Shown here in pieces: positions 1-7,102 of a DNA stretch of 64,000 nt. The notes below the pieces were generated by a model. That model saw only the letters and a list, made by a program, of their open reading frames with translations. It was not told the origin of the DNA and did not search any database. Within the stretch, counting starts at the first letter, position 1. Each line of letters opens with the position of its first letter. Made by a program: the position numbers and the translations under genes. The stretch comes from Nonomuraea sp. PA05 (GTDB lineage Bacteria > Actinomycetota > Actinomycetes > Streptosporangiales > Streptosporangiaceae): positions 434,001 to 498,000 of the forward strand of contig NZ_VSEY01000001.1 in the NCBI RefSeq assembly GCF_008086045.1, given 5' to 3'.

Positions 1-751
1 CCTTCGCCTTCTGCGCGTGTAGTTGCACCGCTACACCGAGCCCGTCGGCCACGGCCAGGCCCCGGTCGGACGCTGCGATCACGCTGCGGTAGTCACCACG
101 GGTGAGCGCGAACCAGGCGGCCATCTCATGCGCCCATGCCTGGACTCCGCTGTTGTCGGACTCGAGACCCATGGACAGCGCGGCCTGCCGGGTCGCTTCG
201 GCGGCGCGTTCGTCGCCGTTGTCGGCCTCCACACAACCCACCAGCAGGGCGAGCCACCCGGCGAGGCTCAGCACGTCGCGGTGCTGCGCGAGGGTGAGCC
301 GATGGTCGAGCAGTGTGGTTAGTCGCGCGAGCCACCGGCGGCCCTCAACGAGAAGCTGTCCGGCGGCCAGGTGCGGGTAGTCGCAGCAGAGCTGATCCAC
401 GGTGATGTGGAGGCCGTCGATCGTGGCGTCATCAACAGTCGAGGCCCGCAACCGGGTGACGATCTCCAGCGTGTCGAGCTCGGCCGCCGACGCGTCCCGT
501 CCGTGGTCACGCGCGCTGAGGGGGAACATCGCGTGGGTGACTGTGCCGAAGGTCTTGGCGATGAGTGGCGCGTAGTGGTCCGGGTGGACTTCTCCGGCCT
601 CCCAGCGCTGCCATGACCTCTTGAGCGAGGGGAAGTCAGGTAGTTGCTCTGCGGAGTTGGCCGCCAAGGCGTGGACAGCGTCGTCCTGGGTCCATCCTCG
701 CGCGAGGCGCTCGTTGCGGATGCGCCGTGCCCATGCGGGACGGTCGTCCAT
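1..751 (-). CDS. XRE-family regulator, 3' end cut by window edge
   Basis: Reading leftwards from the ATG at 751 the frame stays open for 250 codons to the edge of the window, so the C-terminus is missing. The product begins MDDRPAWARRIRNERLARGW, an XRE-type helix-turn-helix at about residues 7-60 in which WTQDD begins the recognition part. The rest is an alpha-helical, TPR-like region (ALAANS, LSLAGWLALLVG, HEMAAWFALTRGDY) of the kind seen in large actinomycete XRE regulators. A strong AGGAGGT ribosome site precedes the start. It lies downstream of the GntR repressor on the same strand and probably helps control the element. The exact role is inferred. Confidence 0.8.
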   Translation of the reverse strand, partial: MDDRPAWARRIRNERLARGWTQDDAVHALAANSAEQLPDFPSLKRSWQRWEAGEVHPDHYAPLIAKTFGTVTHAMFPLSARDHGRDASAAELDTLEIVTRLRASTVDDATIDGLHITVDQLCCDYPHLAAGQLLVEGRRWLARLTTLLDHRLTLAQHRDVLSLAGWLALLVGCVEADNGDERAAEATRQAALSMGLESDNSGVQAWAHEMAAWFALTRGDYRSVIAASDRGLAVADGLGVAVQLHAQKAK

Positions 752-831
752 GTGCTACCTCCTGTGGCGGGGAGTCCAGACGTGTTCGTACCCAATGTGC
801 AACACAAAGGAAGATCATGGAGGGCGACAAG

Positions 832-857
832 TAGACGACATCTGCGGATGTCGTCTA
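832..857. repeat. Perfect hairpin between the two regulators
   Basis: TAGACGACATC (832-842) pairs perfectly with GATGTCGTCTA (847-857) around a TGCG tetraloop, giving an 11-bp stem. It lies after the stop of the GntR gene and before the start of the XRE gene on the minus strand. It may be an attenuator or terminator, or an operator for one of the two regulators. There is no T-tract, so the choice is open. Confidence 0.6.
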
Positions 858-927
858 GCCATCGGGGTCTTGTCTGGTGGACGGTCAGCACATGCATCGC
901 ATGCGCACCGACCTTCCGATCGTCGGG

Positions 928-1719
928 TTAGTCCTCCAAGCGCATCCGGTAGCGCAGCTTGGTCAGGTGCGTCGGGATGACGAACACTGTCACCTTTACA
1001 GGCTGGCCGTCGTCGTCCTCCCCGACATGCAGGATTTCGTACACCCGCTGGTCTTCGGTTACTTCGAGGAAATTCATTTCCTCTGGCTCGGGCGGCCGGA
1101 CATCGACGGTCTCCTCAATGCTGGCCTGGGCGCGCCCAAGGTCGGCCAAGCGGCTGCTGATCCCGCCGACGCCGGTGTCCTCGTCCTCGATTTGCGTACC
1201 TTCGGCGATGGCGAGCGGGATGTAGCTGACAGCGATCTGGTACGGGATGCTGCGGCCGTCGGGCGCGGGCACGATCTTCATGTAGCGCGCCCGCATCACC
1301 GTGGATACCTCAGCGGAGCTGACTCCCAGGATGTCGGCGACGTTCTGCGGCGGGCGGACGCGATCGATGATGTTGCGGGTGTCCATCTTGTAGTCGCGGT
1401 CGGCCAGCTCGGCGGCGAAGGCACCTCGCGCGCCGCCGCGTTCCCGATGGGATCGACTGTGTCGTGCGGAGGCATCGCGGATGAGCGGGGGTATGTCGCG
1501 AACGATGGTGCCGACTCCGCGATGGACACGAACCCAGCCCTCCGCGCGGAGGATGGCCAGTGCGCGGTTAACGGTGACGCGGGTGACGCCGTACTCCTCG
1601 GCCAGGTCCACCTCGGTCGGCAGCTTCTTGCCCAGCGGATACACGCTGTTCTTGATCTTGTTGCGAATGTCTCGCGCCAGCTCGCGGTAGATGCTCGCGC
1701 CGCGTTCCGACGACGTCAT
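928..1719 (-). CDS. GntR/HutC-family transcriptional repressor (KorSA-like)
   Basis: A 263-residue protein with an N-terminal GntR winged helix (about 8-75, with LAEEYGVTRVTVNRAL) and a C-terminal UTRA-type effector domain (about 95-255). Such regulators hold down transfer and replication genes in AICEs; KorSA of pSAM2 is the known example. The gene is divergent from the WhiB-like gene, and the intervening DNA carries three TAGGTAC half-sites, consistent with autoregulation and control of the transfer operon. The ATG at 1719 is the natural start because the winged helix begins only a few residues in. The effector is unknown. Confidence 0.85.
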   Translation of the reverse strand: MTSSERGASIYRELARDIRNKIKNSVYPLGKKLPTEVDLAEEYGVTRVTVNRALAILRAEGWVRVHRGVGTIVRDIPPLIRDASARHSRSHRERGGARGAFAAELADRDYKMDTRNIIDRVRPPQNVADILGVSSAEVSTVMRARYMKIVPAPDGRSIPYQIAVSYIPLAIAEGTQIEDEDTGVGGISSRLADLGRAQASIEETVDVRPPEPEEMNFLEVTEDQRVYEILHVGEDDDGQPVKVTVFVIPTHLTKLRYRMRLED

Positions 1720-1759
1720 GCCAGCCCCTTCATCAAGAACATGAACAACACCCTAGCGG

Positions 1760-1821
1760 TAGGTACTACATTCTCAAGACCTAGCTTGACGTAGTACCTA
1801 TGGAAGCGTAGGAAGTACCTA
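1760..1821. promoter_or_regulatory. Putative GntR operators in the divergent promoter region
   Basis: TAGGTACTAC (1760-1769) and GTAGTACCTA (1791-1800) form a perfect 10-bp inverted repeat with a 21-bp spacer. A third half-site, GTACCTA, lies at 1815-1821. The cluster is 40-100 bp upstream of the GntR start and upstream of the WhiB-like gene. Inverted sites with a GTAC core fit a dimeric GntR/HutC repressor. Binding is inferred from position and symmetry. Confidence 0.65.
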
Positions 1822-1915
1822 TAGCACATGGTGAGCAGTGGCGCGGGAACGCCGCGGCTCCGGAACAGGAAGGCTTCCAGCGCACCAGCGCCGGAAGTCT
1901 CCGCACAACAGCAAA

Positions 1916-1945
1916 CGGCCCCCGGTGCGGGAACACCGGAGGCCG
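1916..1945. terminator. Stem-loop upstream of the WhiB-like gene
   Basis: CGGCC plus CCGGTG (1916-1927) pair with CACCGG plus GGCCG (1934-1945) around a six-base loop, with one mismatch. A similar cggccc/aggccg hairpin occurs at 14525-14552, also just before a gene of the element. These may be attenuators that insulate transcription units. There is no T-run. Confidence 0.5.
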
Positions 1946-1981
1946 CCGTATCAGGCTCTCCTCGCGAAAGGTCATCGCCTG

Positions 1982-2452
1982 ATGTTGTCCATCATCGCAC
2001 CAAGCCCGCCCAGCGTGAACCACAGGCCGCCTGAACGGCCTCAGCTGCCGTTGGAGATGCGCCTCCGCCACCAGCGGCACGCGCTCCAGCACCTGCTCAA
2101 CAACCCTGACCGGCTCTGCGTCTCGGACCCGTCCCGCTGGGACGACAACCTGGACCAGGGCCAGACCCGCGCCCTCTGCAAGGGCTGTCCCCTCACGGTC
2201 GAGTGCGGGACGGTGGCCGTCATCGACGAGGCACTCGTCCTCGCCGACTCCGAGCGCCACACGATCAACGCCCGCAACTGGGTCGTGTCCGGCACCCGCG
2301 GCGGCGTGACCGCCCGGGTCAGGCGGCCGACCGTGCGAGCGTTGGCGGACCGGATCATCATCGAGCGCATGGCCCGCGCCGAGAAGGCCTGCGCCAACGC
2401 CGAACGCAAGAGCCAAACTGCGAAGGCCGCGAAGGCGGGGACGGCCTCATGA
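1982..2452 (+). CDS. WhiB-like (Wbl) iron-sulfur protein
   Basis: From the ATG at 1982 the product has 156 residues. The Wbl cysteine pattern is visible: one Cys in DRLCVSD, then CKGCPLTVEC (C-x2-C-x5-C), the ligands of a [4Fe-4S] cluster. A glycine-rich turn (GTRGGVTARVRR) follows in place of the usual G[VI]WGG, with a basic C-terminal tail. Wbl proteins are actinobacterial redox-sensing transcription factors that usually bind a sigma factor. The frame is open further upstream, but that stretch holds the 1916-1945 hairpin and looks non-coding, and GAAAGG precedes 1982. As first gene after the divergent promoter it may tune the transfer operon. It overlaps the next gene by ATGA. Confidence 0.75.
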   Translation: MLSIIAPSPPSVNHRPPERPQLPLEMRLRHQRHALQHLLNNPDRLCVSDPSRWDDNLDQGQTRALCKGCPLTVECGTVAVIDEALVLADSERHTINARNWVVSGTRGGVTARVRRPTVRALADRIIIERMARAEKACANAERKSQTAKAAKAGTAS

Positions 2453-2760
2453 TCCTCGCGGCTGACCATGGCCTGCACATCGACAGCCACGATGTGCTCG
2501 ATGCCCTTCCCGGCAAGCCCGGCAGCGTCTGCCACCTCATGCGGTCCGTGGGCGGCGACAAGAGCACTCACCACGAGCGGTTCGTCACGCTCGGCGGTCT
2601 CGACGGCCCCACCGTCACCTGGACCGCGATCTGTGCCGACCACTGCCCAAGCCTCGACGGCAACGGCGTCTGGACCTGCACCGGCTGCCCCGTCACGGAC
2701 AAGCCCGGCTCGCTGGCCGACGCCGAGTCCCATGTCCCCTCTTGCACGGGAGGTGCGTGA
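2449..2760 (+). CDS. Hypothetical Cys/His-rich small protein
   Basis: A 103-residue protein starting at the ATG that overlaps the WhiB-like stop. It carries a CADHC pair and a CTGC pair, plus further Cys and His residues, so a metal-binding (zinc) fold is possible. No family is recognised. Its coupling to both neighbours (ATGA at 2449, TGATG at 2758) shows it is one member of a translated operon. Confidence 0.6.
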   Translation: MILAADHGLHIDSHDVLDALPGKPGSVCHLMRSVGGDKSTHHERFVTLGGLDGPTVTWTAICADHCPSLDGNGVWTCTGCPVTDKPGSLADAESHVPSCTGGA

Positions 2761-2978
2761 TGAACGAACTCCTGTCTGTGCTCGGCCTACTGATGACCGT
2801 GGGGGGCCCGACCGTTCTGGTCGTCGCCTCGTACCGGCGGGCCAAGCCGTACAAGGAGGTCGGGCACTGCCTCGACACCGGCATGGTCAAGGTCCGGTGG
2901 CGAGACGACCCCAAGCGCACCTACATCTACACGCCCGACCGCCTCTCCGACATTCTGCAGGGGAGGGCGCTCCGATGA
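2760..2978 (+). CDS. Small membrane protein, function unknown
   Basis: 72 residues from the ATG at 2760, preceded by GGGAGGT. The N-terminus (MNELLSVLGLLMTVGGPTVL) is a hydrophobic helix, followed by a basic stretch and a hydrophilic tail ending in DRLSDILQG. It is probably a single-pass membrane protein. It overlaps the following lipoprotein gene by ATGA, so it may belong to the envelope part of the transfer apparatus. No family is recognised. Confidence 0.6.
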   Translation: MNELLSVLGLLMTVGGPTVLVVASYRRAKPYKEVGHCLDTGMVKVRWRDDPKRTYIYTPDRLSDILQGRALR

Positions 2979-3529
2979 TCGCGAAGCGAGCCCTCGCAGT
3001 CGTAGGCATCGCGACCCTGCCCCTGGCCACCTCAGCATGCAAGCCGCCTGCGGCCGGCGAGACGGCAACGCCCTCCAGCGCGATCTGCAAAGTTGGCGGA
3101 ACCGCCAACGAAATCGGCAAGATAGGCCTCAACAAAAAGCAGACCCGCAACGCGGTCATCGTCATCCGCGTCGCCGTCGAGCGGGACCTGCCCCGGCGCG
3201 CTGCCGTCATCGGCATCGCGACGACGCTCCAGGAGTCGTACCTCGACAACGGCGTCGTCGGGGACGACGGGACCGCTTTCGGGATCTTCCAGCAGCGGCC
3301 CGTATCCGGCTGGGGCACCGTCGAGACCGCCACCACCCCGGAGGTAGCGGCGGGCAAGTTCTACGACCAACTCGTCAAGGTCAAGCGGTGGAAGAAGAGG
3401 CCGCTCACCGAGGCGGCCCAGGCCGTCCAGCGCTCCGCATACCCAAACGCCTACGCCAAGCACGAAGACGAGGCCGAGCAGATCGTCGCCAAGCTCACCC
3501 CGCGCGCCTGTAAGGAGGCTGGCCGATGA
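2975..3529 (+). CDS. Lytic transglycosylase-like lipoprotein
   Basis: 184 residues from the ATG at 2975. The N-terminus MIAKRALAVVGIATLPLATS followed by AC is a lipoprotein signal with lipobox cysteine at residue 22. The body resembles lysozyme-like/transglycosylase domains: an early IATTLQESYLDNG segment with a candidate catalytic Glu, then GTAFGIFQQRP and a helical region with YPNAYAKHEDEAE. Such enzymes open peptidoglycan locally so a conjugation machine can assemble, which fits the setting. The domain call rests on motif appearance. An 18-bp palindrome shared with the excisionase gene is embedded at codons 40-45. Confidence 0.65.
   Translation: MIAKRALAVVGIATLPLATSACKPPAAGETATPSSAICKVGGTANEIGKIGLNKKQTRNAVIVIRVAVERDLPRRAAVIGIATTLQESYLDNGVVGDDGTAFGIFQQRPVSGWGTVETATTPEVAAGKFYDQLVKVKRWKKRPLTEAAQAVQRSAYPNAYAKHEDEAEQIVAKLTPRACKEAGR
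3092..3109. repeat. Copy 1 of the GTTGGCGG-AA-CCGCCAAC palindrome
   Basis: A perfect 18-bp palindrome (8-bp arms, AA centre) inside the transglycosylase-like gene. The surrounding 22 bp (3091-3112) are identical to 14618-14639 in the excisionase gene. A copy with one change is at 11106-11123. In both protein genes it is read in the same frame and gives VGGTANE. Confidence 0.8.
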
Positions 3530-3753
3530 GCCTGTTCAACCTGGGGCACCGCAGGAGCGACCCAACTCAGGACGTGCGGAACTCGCTCGGCGACCACGCG
3601 GGTCCCGGCGGAGTGCCGTGCTCGAAGTACCGCATGCCTGGATCCGAGGACATCCTGCACGTGATCTACCTCGGCGACGACGCGTACAGCGCCATCGGCG
3701 AGTGCCCCGTTCCCGACACGGCCGCCACCTCGGCGACCTCCGTATCCCCCTGA
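3526..3753 (+). CDS. Hypothetical protein
   Basis: 75 residues starting at the ATG that overlaps the preceding stop by ATGA, with AAGGAGG just upstream. It is soluble and has no recognisable motif beyond a GGVPCSKY segment and an acidic C-terminal half. Its place in an unbroken chain of overlapping genes is the main evidence that it is real. Confidence 0.55.
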   Translation: MSLFNLGHRRSDPTQDVRNSLGDHAGPGGVPCSKYRMPGSEDILHVIYLGDDAYSAIGECPVPDTAATSATSVSP

Positions 3754-3798
3754 CCCACACGACACCACGACCAGGACGACACAAGGAGAGATGACCCC

Positions 3799-4881
3799 GT
3801 GACCACCCAGCCCAGCACCCAAGGCCACACACGATGGCCGCTCTGGGGCTTGCTCGTGTTCTGCGGGGCCATCTCCCTGACCCTGAGCGTCATGCACGCG
3901 ATGGAGAAGGCCGCTGCAGGGGACGAGCTGGCTCTGGTGAAGGGCTTCCTCATCGGTATCGCCCCCGTCATCGCCGCAGCCTTCCTCGCTCACCTGCTCA
4001 CCGACCCCTTCGCCCACAACCTGCTGAAGGCCGGCGTCGGGCTGGTGTTCGTGGGCGGCATGGCGCTCAGCGTGAACGCCCAGCAAGAGGTGGTTCTGCC
4101 GTTCGTCAGCGGCAACCACTTCCTGGCGATCCTCTTCCCGATCGTGCTCGACCTGTCCACCGTGATGGCTCTCCTGGCCTTGTCCGGGGTCGGCTACACC
4201 TACAACCGGGCCCTCCAGATGGAGGAGCTCCGGGCGGAACTCCAGCCGATCCTGGAGAGGGAACTCCAGGGAAAGTTCGCGGTGGAACAGGCCGCCCGCG
4301 AGGAGAAGTTGCGGGCGGAACTCGGGCGGAACAAGGACGCGGAAATCGCGGAACTTCGGAGGGAACTCGCGGAGGAACACGGGACGGAACTCGCAGAGGT
4401 CCGGAGGGGACTCACGGAGGAACAGGGCAGGGAACTCGCGAAGCTCCAGCAGGCGCACAGCGAGGAACTGTCCGAGCAGGAACAGGCCCTCCGCGGTGAG
4501 TTCGCGACCCGCTGGAACCAGGCTGAGGCCCAGATTCGGAAGGCCGCCGAGTCCGAAACCGAGGCCCGCGTCCAGCAGGCGGTGATCGCGGCCGAGGCGC
4601 GCGTCCGACTGGAGCTGACCAAGAACGGCACCGCCAGTAAAGGTCGGCAGAGAGCGATCGGGCGAGGCGCCAAGACCGAAAGCAAGCCGCAGGTGAGCAT
4701 GCGCGACCGCGCCGAAGCCCTCCTCCGCAACACCCCCGACATGACGGCGCGCGACCTCGCCACCGCCCTCGACTGCACGCCGAAATACGCCCGCGACCTG
4801 ATCAAGGATCTGGTGCCCGGTCGCGGAAACGGTCCGGACGAATCAGGCGACGAGGGGGTGCGCCTGCATGCGGTCCCGTAG
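3799..4881 (+). CDS. Membrane protein with coiled coil and C-terminal HTH (DUF2637-like)
   Basis: 360 residues from the GTG at 3799, preceded by AAGGAGAG. Four hydrophobic helices fill residues 1-140, a layout like the DUF2637 proteins common in AICEs. Residues about 140-270 form a long charged coiled coil rich in REL/EEL repeats. The C-terminus (about 300-345, DMTARDLATALDCTPKYARD) looks like a winged helix-turn-helix. A membrane anchor joined to a DNA-binding end suggests a protein that ties element DNA to the transfer pore; that role is inferred. The coiled-coil DNA is full of phased GGAAC pentamers. Confidence 0.7.
   Translation: MTTQPSTQGHTRWPLWGLLVFCGAISLTLSVMHAMEKAAAGDELALVKGFLIGIAPVIAAAFLAHLLTDPFAHNLLKAGVGLVFVGGMALSVNAQQEVVLPFVSGNHFLAILFPIVLDLSTVMALLALSGVGYTYNRALQMEELRAELQPILERELQGKFAVEQAAREEKLRAELGRNKDAEIAELRRELAEEHGTELAEVRRGLTEEQGRELAKLQQAHSEELSEQEQALRGEFATRWNQAEAQIRKAAESETEARVQQAVIAAEARVRLELTKNGTASKGRQRAIGRGAKTESKPQVSMRDRAEALLRNTPDMTARDLATALDCTPKYARDLIKDLVPGRGNGPDESGDEGVRLHAVP
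4236..4518. repeat. GGAAC pentamer array inside the coiled-coil coding sequence
   Basis: GGAAC starts at 4236, 4260, 4284, 4317, 4328, 4350, 4362, 4374, 4386, 4419, 4431, 4464, 4479 and 4514. Most intervals are 11-12 bp or multiples of that. Some (for example 4317 to 4328, 11 bp) change codon phase, so the pattern is not simply an amino-acid repeat. It is the reverse complement of the GTTCC array that follows the gene. Confidence 0.7.
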
Positions 4882-4886
4882 CGGGA

Positions 4887-5055
4887 GTTCCGGCCCTTCT
4901 TTCCTCCGGGCCGAGGCTCCAGTTTCCCCGCTTGTTCCGCTCCGAGTTCCGCCCCGGTTCCGCCCCGGTTCCGCTCGGAGTTCCCTCCTCAGTTCCGCAC
5001 CAGTTCCCTCTCGACTTCCCTCTTCGTTCCCTCCCGAGTTCCCCTCTCCAGTTCC
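4887..5055. repeat. Iteron-like GTTCC direct-repeat array
   Basis: GTTCC starts at 4887, 4934, 4946, 4957, 4968, 4980, 4992, 5003, 5026, 5038 and 5051, and CTTCC fills the gap at 5015. Apart from the first, spacing is 11-13 bp, about one helical turn. The 201-bp stretch between the coiled-coil gene and the gene at 5083 holds no convincing ORF. It looks like a cis-acting site such as an iteron origin or transfer locus (clt). Confidence 0.75.
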
Positions 5056-5082
5056 CCGCACCGGTCCCAAGGAGTCCCCCAC

Positions 5083-5520
5083 ATGGCCGCCACCGACCTC
5101 CTCGCCCGCTACACGCCGCTGCCCGTCGAGGACATGGCCACCGGCGACATCCTCGCCGGCGAACTCGTCTACGGCCCCGGCACCGACCCCGACCGTGTGA
5201 TCGTCCTCCTGCCGGGCCGCGCGCCGCTCCTCGTTGCGCACGCGGACCTGGCCGGCTGCCTGACCCGCACGGTGCGGGCCGAGCTGGACGGCGGTCTGCG
5301 GCTGACCATGTTCCCGCAGGCGGGAGGCGTCTCCGTGGTGTGGGAGCTGTCCCAGCTCAGCCCGGACGGGGAGCGGGAGACCGTGCTGCTGGTGAGGGTC
5401 GGCACGGGTTGGCTGCTGCCGTACCTGTCGGCCGCCGCCAACGTCGCGCCCGAGGGCGTCGAATTGCCCGTCGCGGATTGGGACGCGGAGGCCGCTCGGT
5501 TCTTCGGGGGACACCAGTGA
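5083..5520 (+). CDS. Hypothetical protein
   Basis: 145 residues from the ATG at 5083, with AAGGAG about ten bases upstream. It appears soluble and beta-rich, beginning MAATDLLARYTPLPVEDMAT, with a VIVLLPG segment and an acidic C-terminus. No family is recognised. It directly follows the phased GTTCC array and may be the first gene after that site. Confidence 0.6.
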   Translation: MAATDLLARYTPLPVEDMATGDILAGELVYGPGTDPDRVIVLLPGRAPLLVAHADLAGCLTRTVRAELDGGLRLTMFPQAGGVSVVWELSQLSPDGERETVLLVRVGTGWLLPYLSAAANVAPEGVELPVADWDAEAARFFGGHQ

Positions 5521-5611
5521 ATGTGACTCTTCGTGACATGGCTTGGGAGCCTCACAGCTCCGGGAAGCCCTCCATCAGCGCATTCAGAGGGCTCCCTACA
5601 CGCAGTACCGC

Positions 5612-5651
5612 GCCCTCGCGCCCCCGCGCCAGCGGACAGGCGCGCGAGGGC
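5612..5651. repeat. Stem-loop in the intergenic gap
   Basis: GCCCTCGCGC (5612-5621) pairs perfectly with GCGCGAGGGC (5642-5651) around a 20-base loop. It lies in the 174-bp gap between the hypothetical genes at 5083 and 5695, a rare long gap in this operon. It may be a transcription attenuator. Confidence 0.45.
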
Positions 5652-5694
5652 ATCGTATCCGCAACTACGCACGGTCACAACTCGGAAGGCGGAA

Positions 5695-5982
5695 ATGGCG
5701 CGACCAACTCGGGCGCAGATCCGGCAGGAAGTCCGAGACGAGGAGTACAAGCGGCTCAAGAACAAGGCCACGACCGGCCGCGAACTGCTCTACGCGGCCC
5801 TGGACTTCCTGCTTGCCGAGCTGACCGACCTGGCCAAGCTCCAGTCCGCCCGCGAGGACAAGGTCTGCCGCGAGCTCGTCGAAGACATCGAGAAGGTCGC
5901 CTACGACACCCGGAAGGAGGCAGATGATGAGCGGAAGAATCAGATCACCATTCGCCAGCGCGCCCACCTCCGACGCCGCTGA
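5695..5982 (+). CDS. Hypothetical charged helical protein
   Basis: 95 residues from the ATG at 5695, chosen because GGAAGG precedes it and the predicted helical part starts there. The frame is open further upstream, but that stretch holds a hairpin. The protein is highly charged and helical (RAQIRQEVRDEEYKRLKNKA), possibly dimeric. Its last 59 bases overlap the next gene in another frame, so either its tail or the next start is unusual. Confidence 0.55.
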   Translation: MARPTRAQIRQEVRDEEYKRLKNKATTGRELLYAALDFLLAELTDLAKLQSAREDKVCRELVEDIEKVAYDTRKEADDERKNQITIRQRAHLRRR

Positions 5983-6574
5983 ACCCCAGGCCCCGGCGAG
6001 CACCGCAGCGACGCCGCCCACCGCACAGCCCGTCGAGCAGCCCGAACCCGCCGCGCAGCCTGCGTCGTCGCCGGCCCGGCCGCGGCGCACGTGGCTGGCC
6101 CGGTTGGAGGCCCGGATGCCCGCCCTCGGCGCCCAGCGACTGCCGTCCACGGCGGTCGTGCGCGCCTACCACGCGGACGGTGGCTACGTGCCGTGGGAGT
6201 CGGGCCTGCTCGCTGCGGTCTGCCGCGTGCACGGGGTGTGGATCGCGACGCCGTGGTGCTTCATCTTCACGGCGGTCGCGTGGCTGGGCGCGGGCGACTA
6301 CCGCCGCCGCCTGCGGAAATTCCGCCAGGAGGGGCTTCCCGGCCTGTGCCGGTCGCAGCTCCCGCCGCTGGACGCCCTCCACGGGTTCTCCCGCGTGTGG
6401 GTGGCGGGGTGGTCGGCGGTGGCGTGGACGAACCTTAAGATCACCCGGCTGCCGGTGACGCTGTGCTACGTGTTCCCCGCGACTGGCCCTCTCTGGTGGC
6501 CGCCACTGTGGTCGCTGTTGCGGCCCTTCTTCGCGCCCTTCTTCGCAGGCCTTCTATCGGTCTTCTCCAGGTGA
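5924..6574 (+). CDS. Membrane protein of the transfer region
   Basis: 216 residues from the ATG at 5924 (a second ATG follows at once), preceded by GGAAGGAGG. The first 55 residues are a Pro/Ala-rich cytoplasmic stretch. Two or three hydrophobic segments follow (WIATPWCFIFTAVAWLGAG; the C-terminal WWPPLWSLLRPFFAPFF). It is probably a spread-type inner membrane protein. No family assignment is possible by eye. Confidence 0.6.
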   Translation: MMSGRIRSPFASAPTSDAAEPQAPASTAATPPTAQPVEQPEPAAQPASSPARPRRTWLARLEARMPALGAQRLPSTAVVRAYHADGGYVPWESGLLAAVCRVHGVWIATPWCFIFTAVAWLGAGDYRRRLRKFRQEGLPGLCRSQLPPLDALHGFSRVWVAGWSAVAWTNLKITRLPVTLCYVFPATGPLWWPPLWSLLRPFFAPFFAGLLSVFSR

Positions 6575-6586
6575 AAGGGACATCTC

Positions 6587-7102
6587 ATGTACTGGTGGGA
6601 CTTCGCCTCCGCTTTCCTCCTCGGCGTCGGCCTGGTCATGGGCCGCTTCCGCCGCAAGGACAAGAACAAGCCGCTCAACGGCCCCGCTGGGGGCGCCGCG
6701 GCGCAGGGTGCCCCCGGCGCCGCTCCGGGCGGGGGCGCCCGTGGTGCCGCACGCGGCAAGCTCGGCATGTGGGCCGCCTTGGTACTGCTCGTGTCCAGTC
6801 TGCTCGGCACGTTGACGATCGTTGGTGGCTGGGCGGCCAGCATGGGGTCGTGGTTGGCGGTCAGCTTCATTCTCGCGGCGATCGTGCTCACGACCACGTC
6901 CGGCATGCTCGTGGCCGGGGTGGTTCTTGATCTCAAGGACGGCGTGCCCGACCGGCGCACGCTGCTGGCGTGCATCTGCGGCCCGCAGATCGTCATGATC
7001 GCGCTCGGGGCGTTCCTCGGCGCTGGCGTGCACGACACCTTGGTCAACCAGATCAAGGTCACCCAAGCCGAGGTCTTCAACGTGGCACAGGGCGGCCGAT
7101 GA
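6587..7102 (+). CDS. Polytopic membrane protein (spread-protein-like)
   Basis: 171 residues with a hydrophobic N-terminus (WWDFASAFLLGVGLVMGRFR), a Gly/Ala-rich linker, then three helices at about residues 62-84, 90-110 and 127-148. Size, topology and position before the translocase gene fit Spd proteins, which in actinomycetes help spread transferred DNA through the mycelium. That role is inferred. It overlaps the next gene by ATGA. Confidence 0.6.
   Translation: MYWWDFASAFLLGVGLVMGRFRRKDKNKPLNGPAGGAAAQGAPGAAPGGGARGAARGKLGMWAALVLLVSSLLGTLTIVGGWAASMGSWLAVSFILAAIVLTTTSGMLVAGVVLDLKDGVPDRRTLLACICGPQIVMIALGAFLGAGVHDTLVNQIKVTQAEVFNVAQGGR

Noticed and set aside
4881..5082. Coding gene in the GTTCC array
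   Set aside because: Frames across it give only repetitive Pro/Phe/Ser or Gly/Glu/Arg peptides that follow the DNA period. The ribosome site and start at 5083 mark the next real gene.
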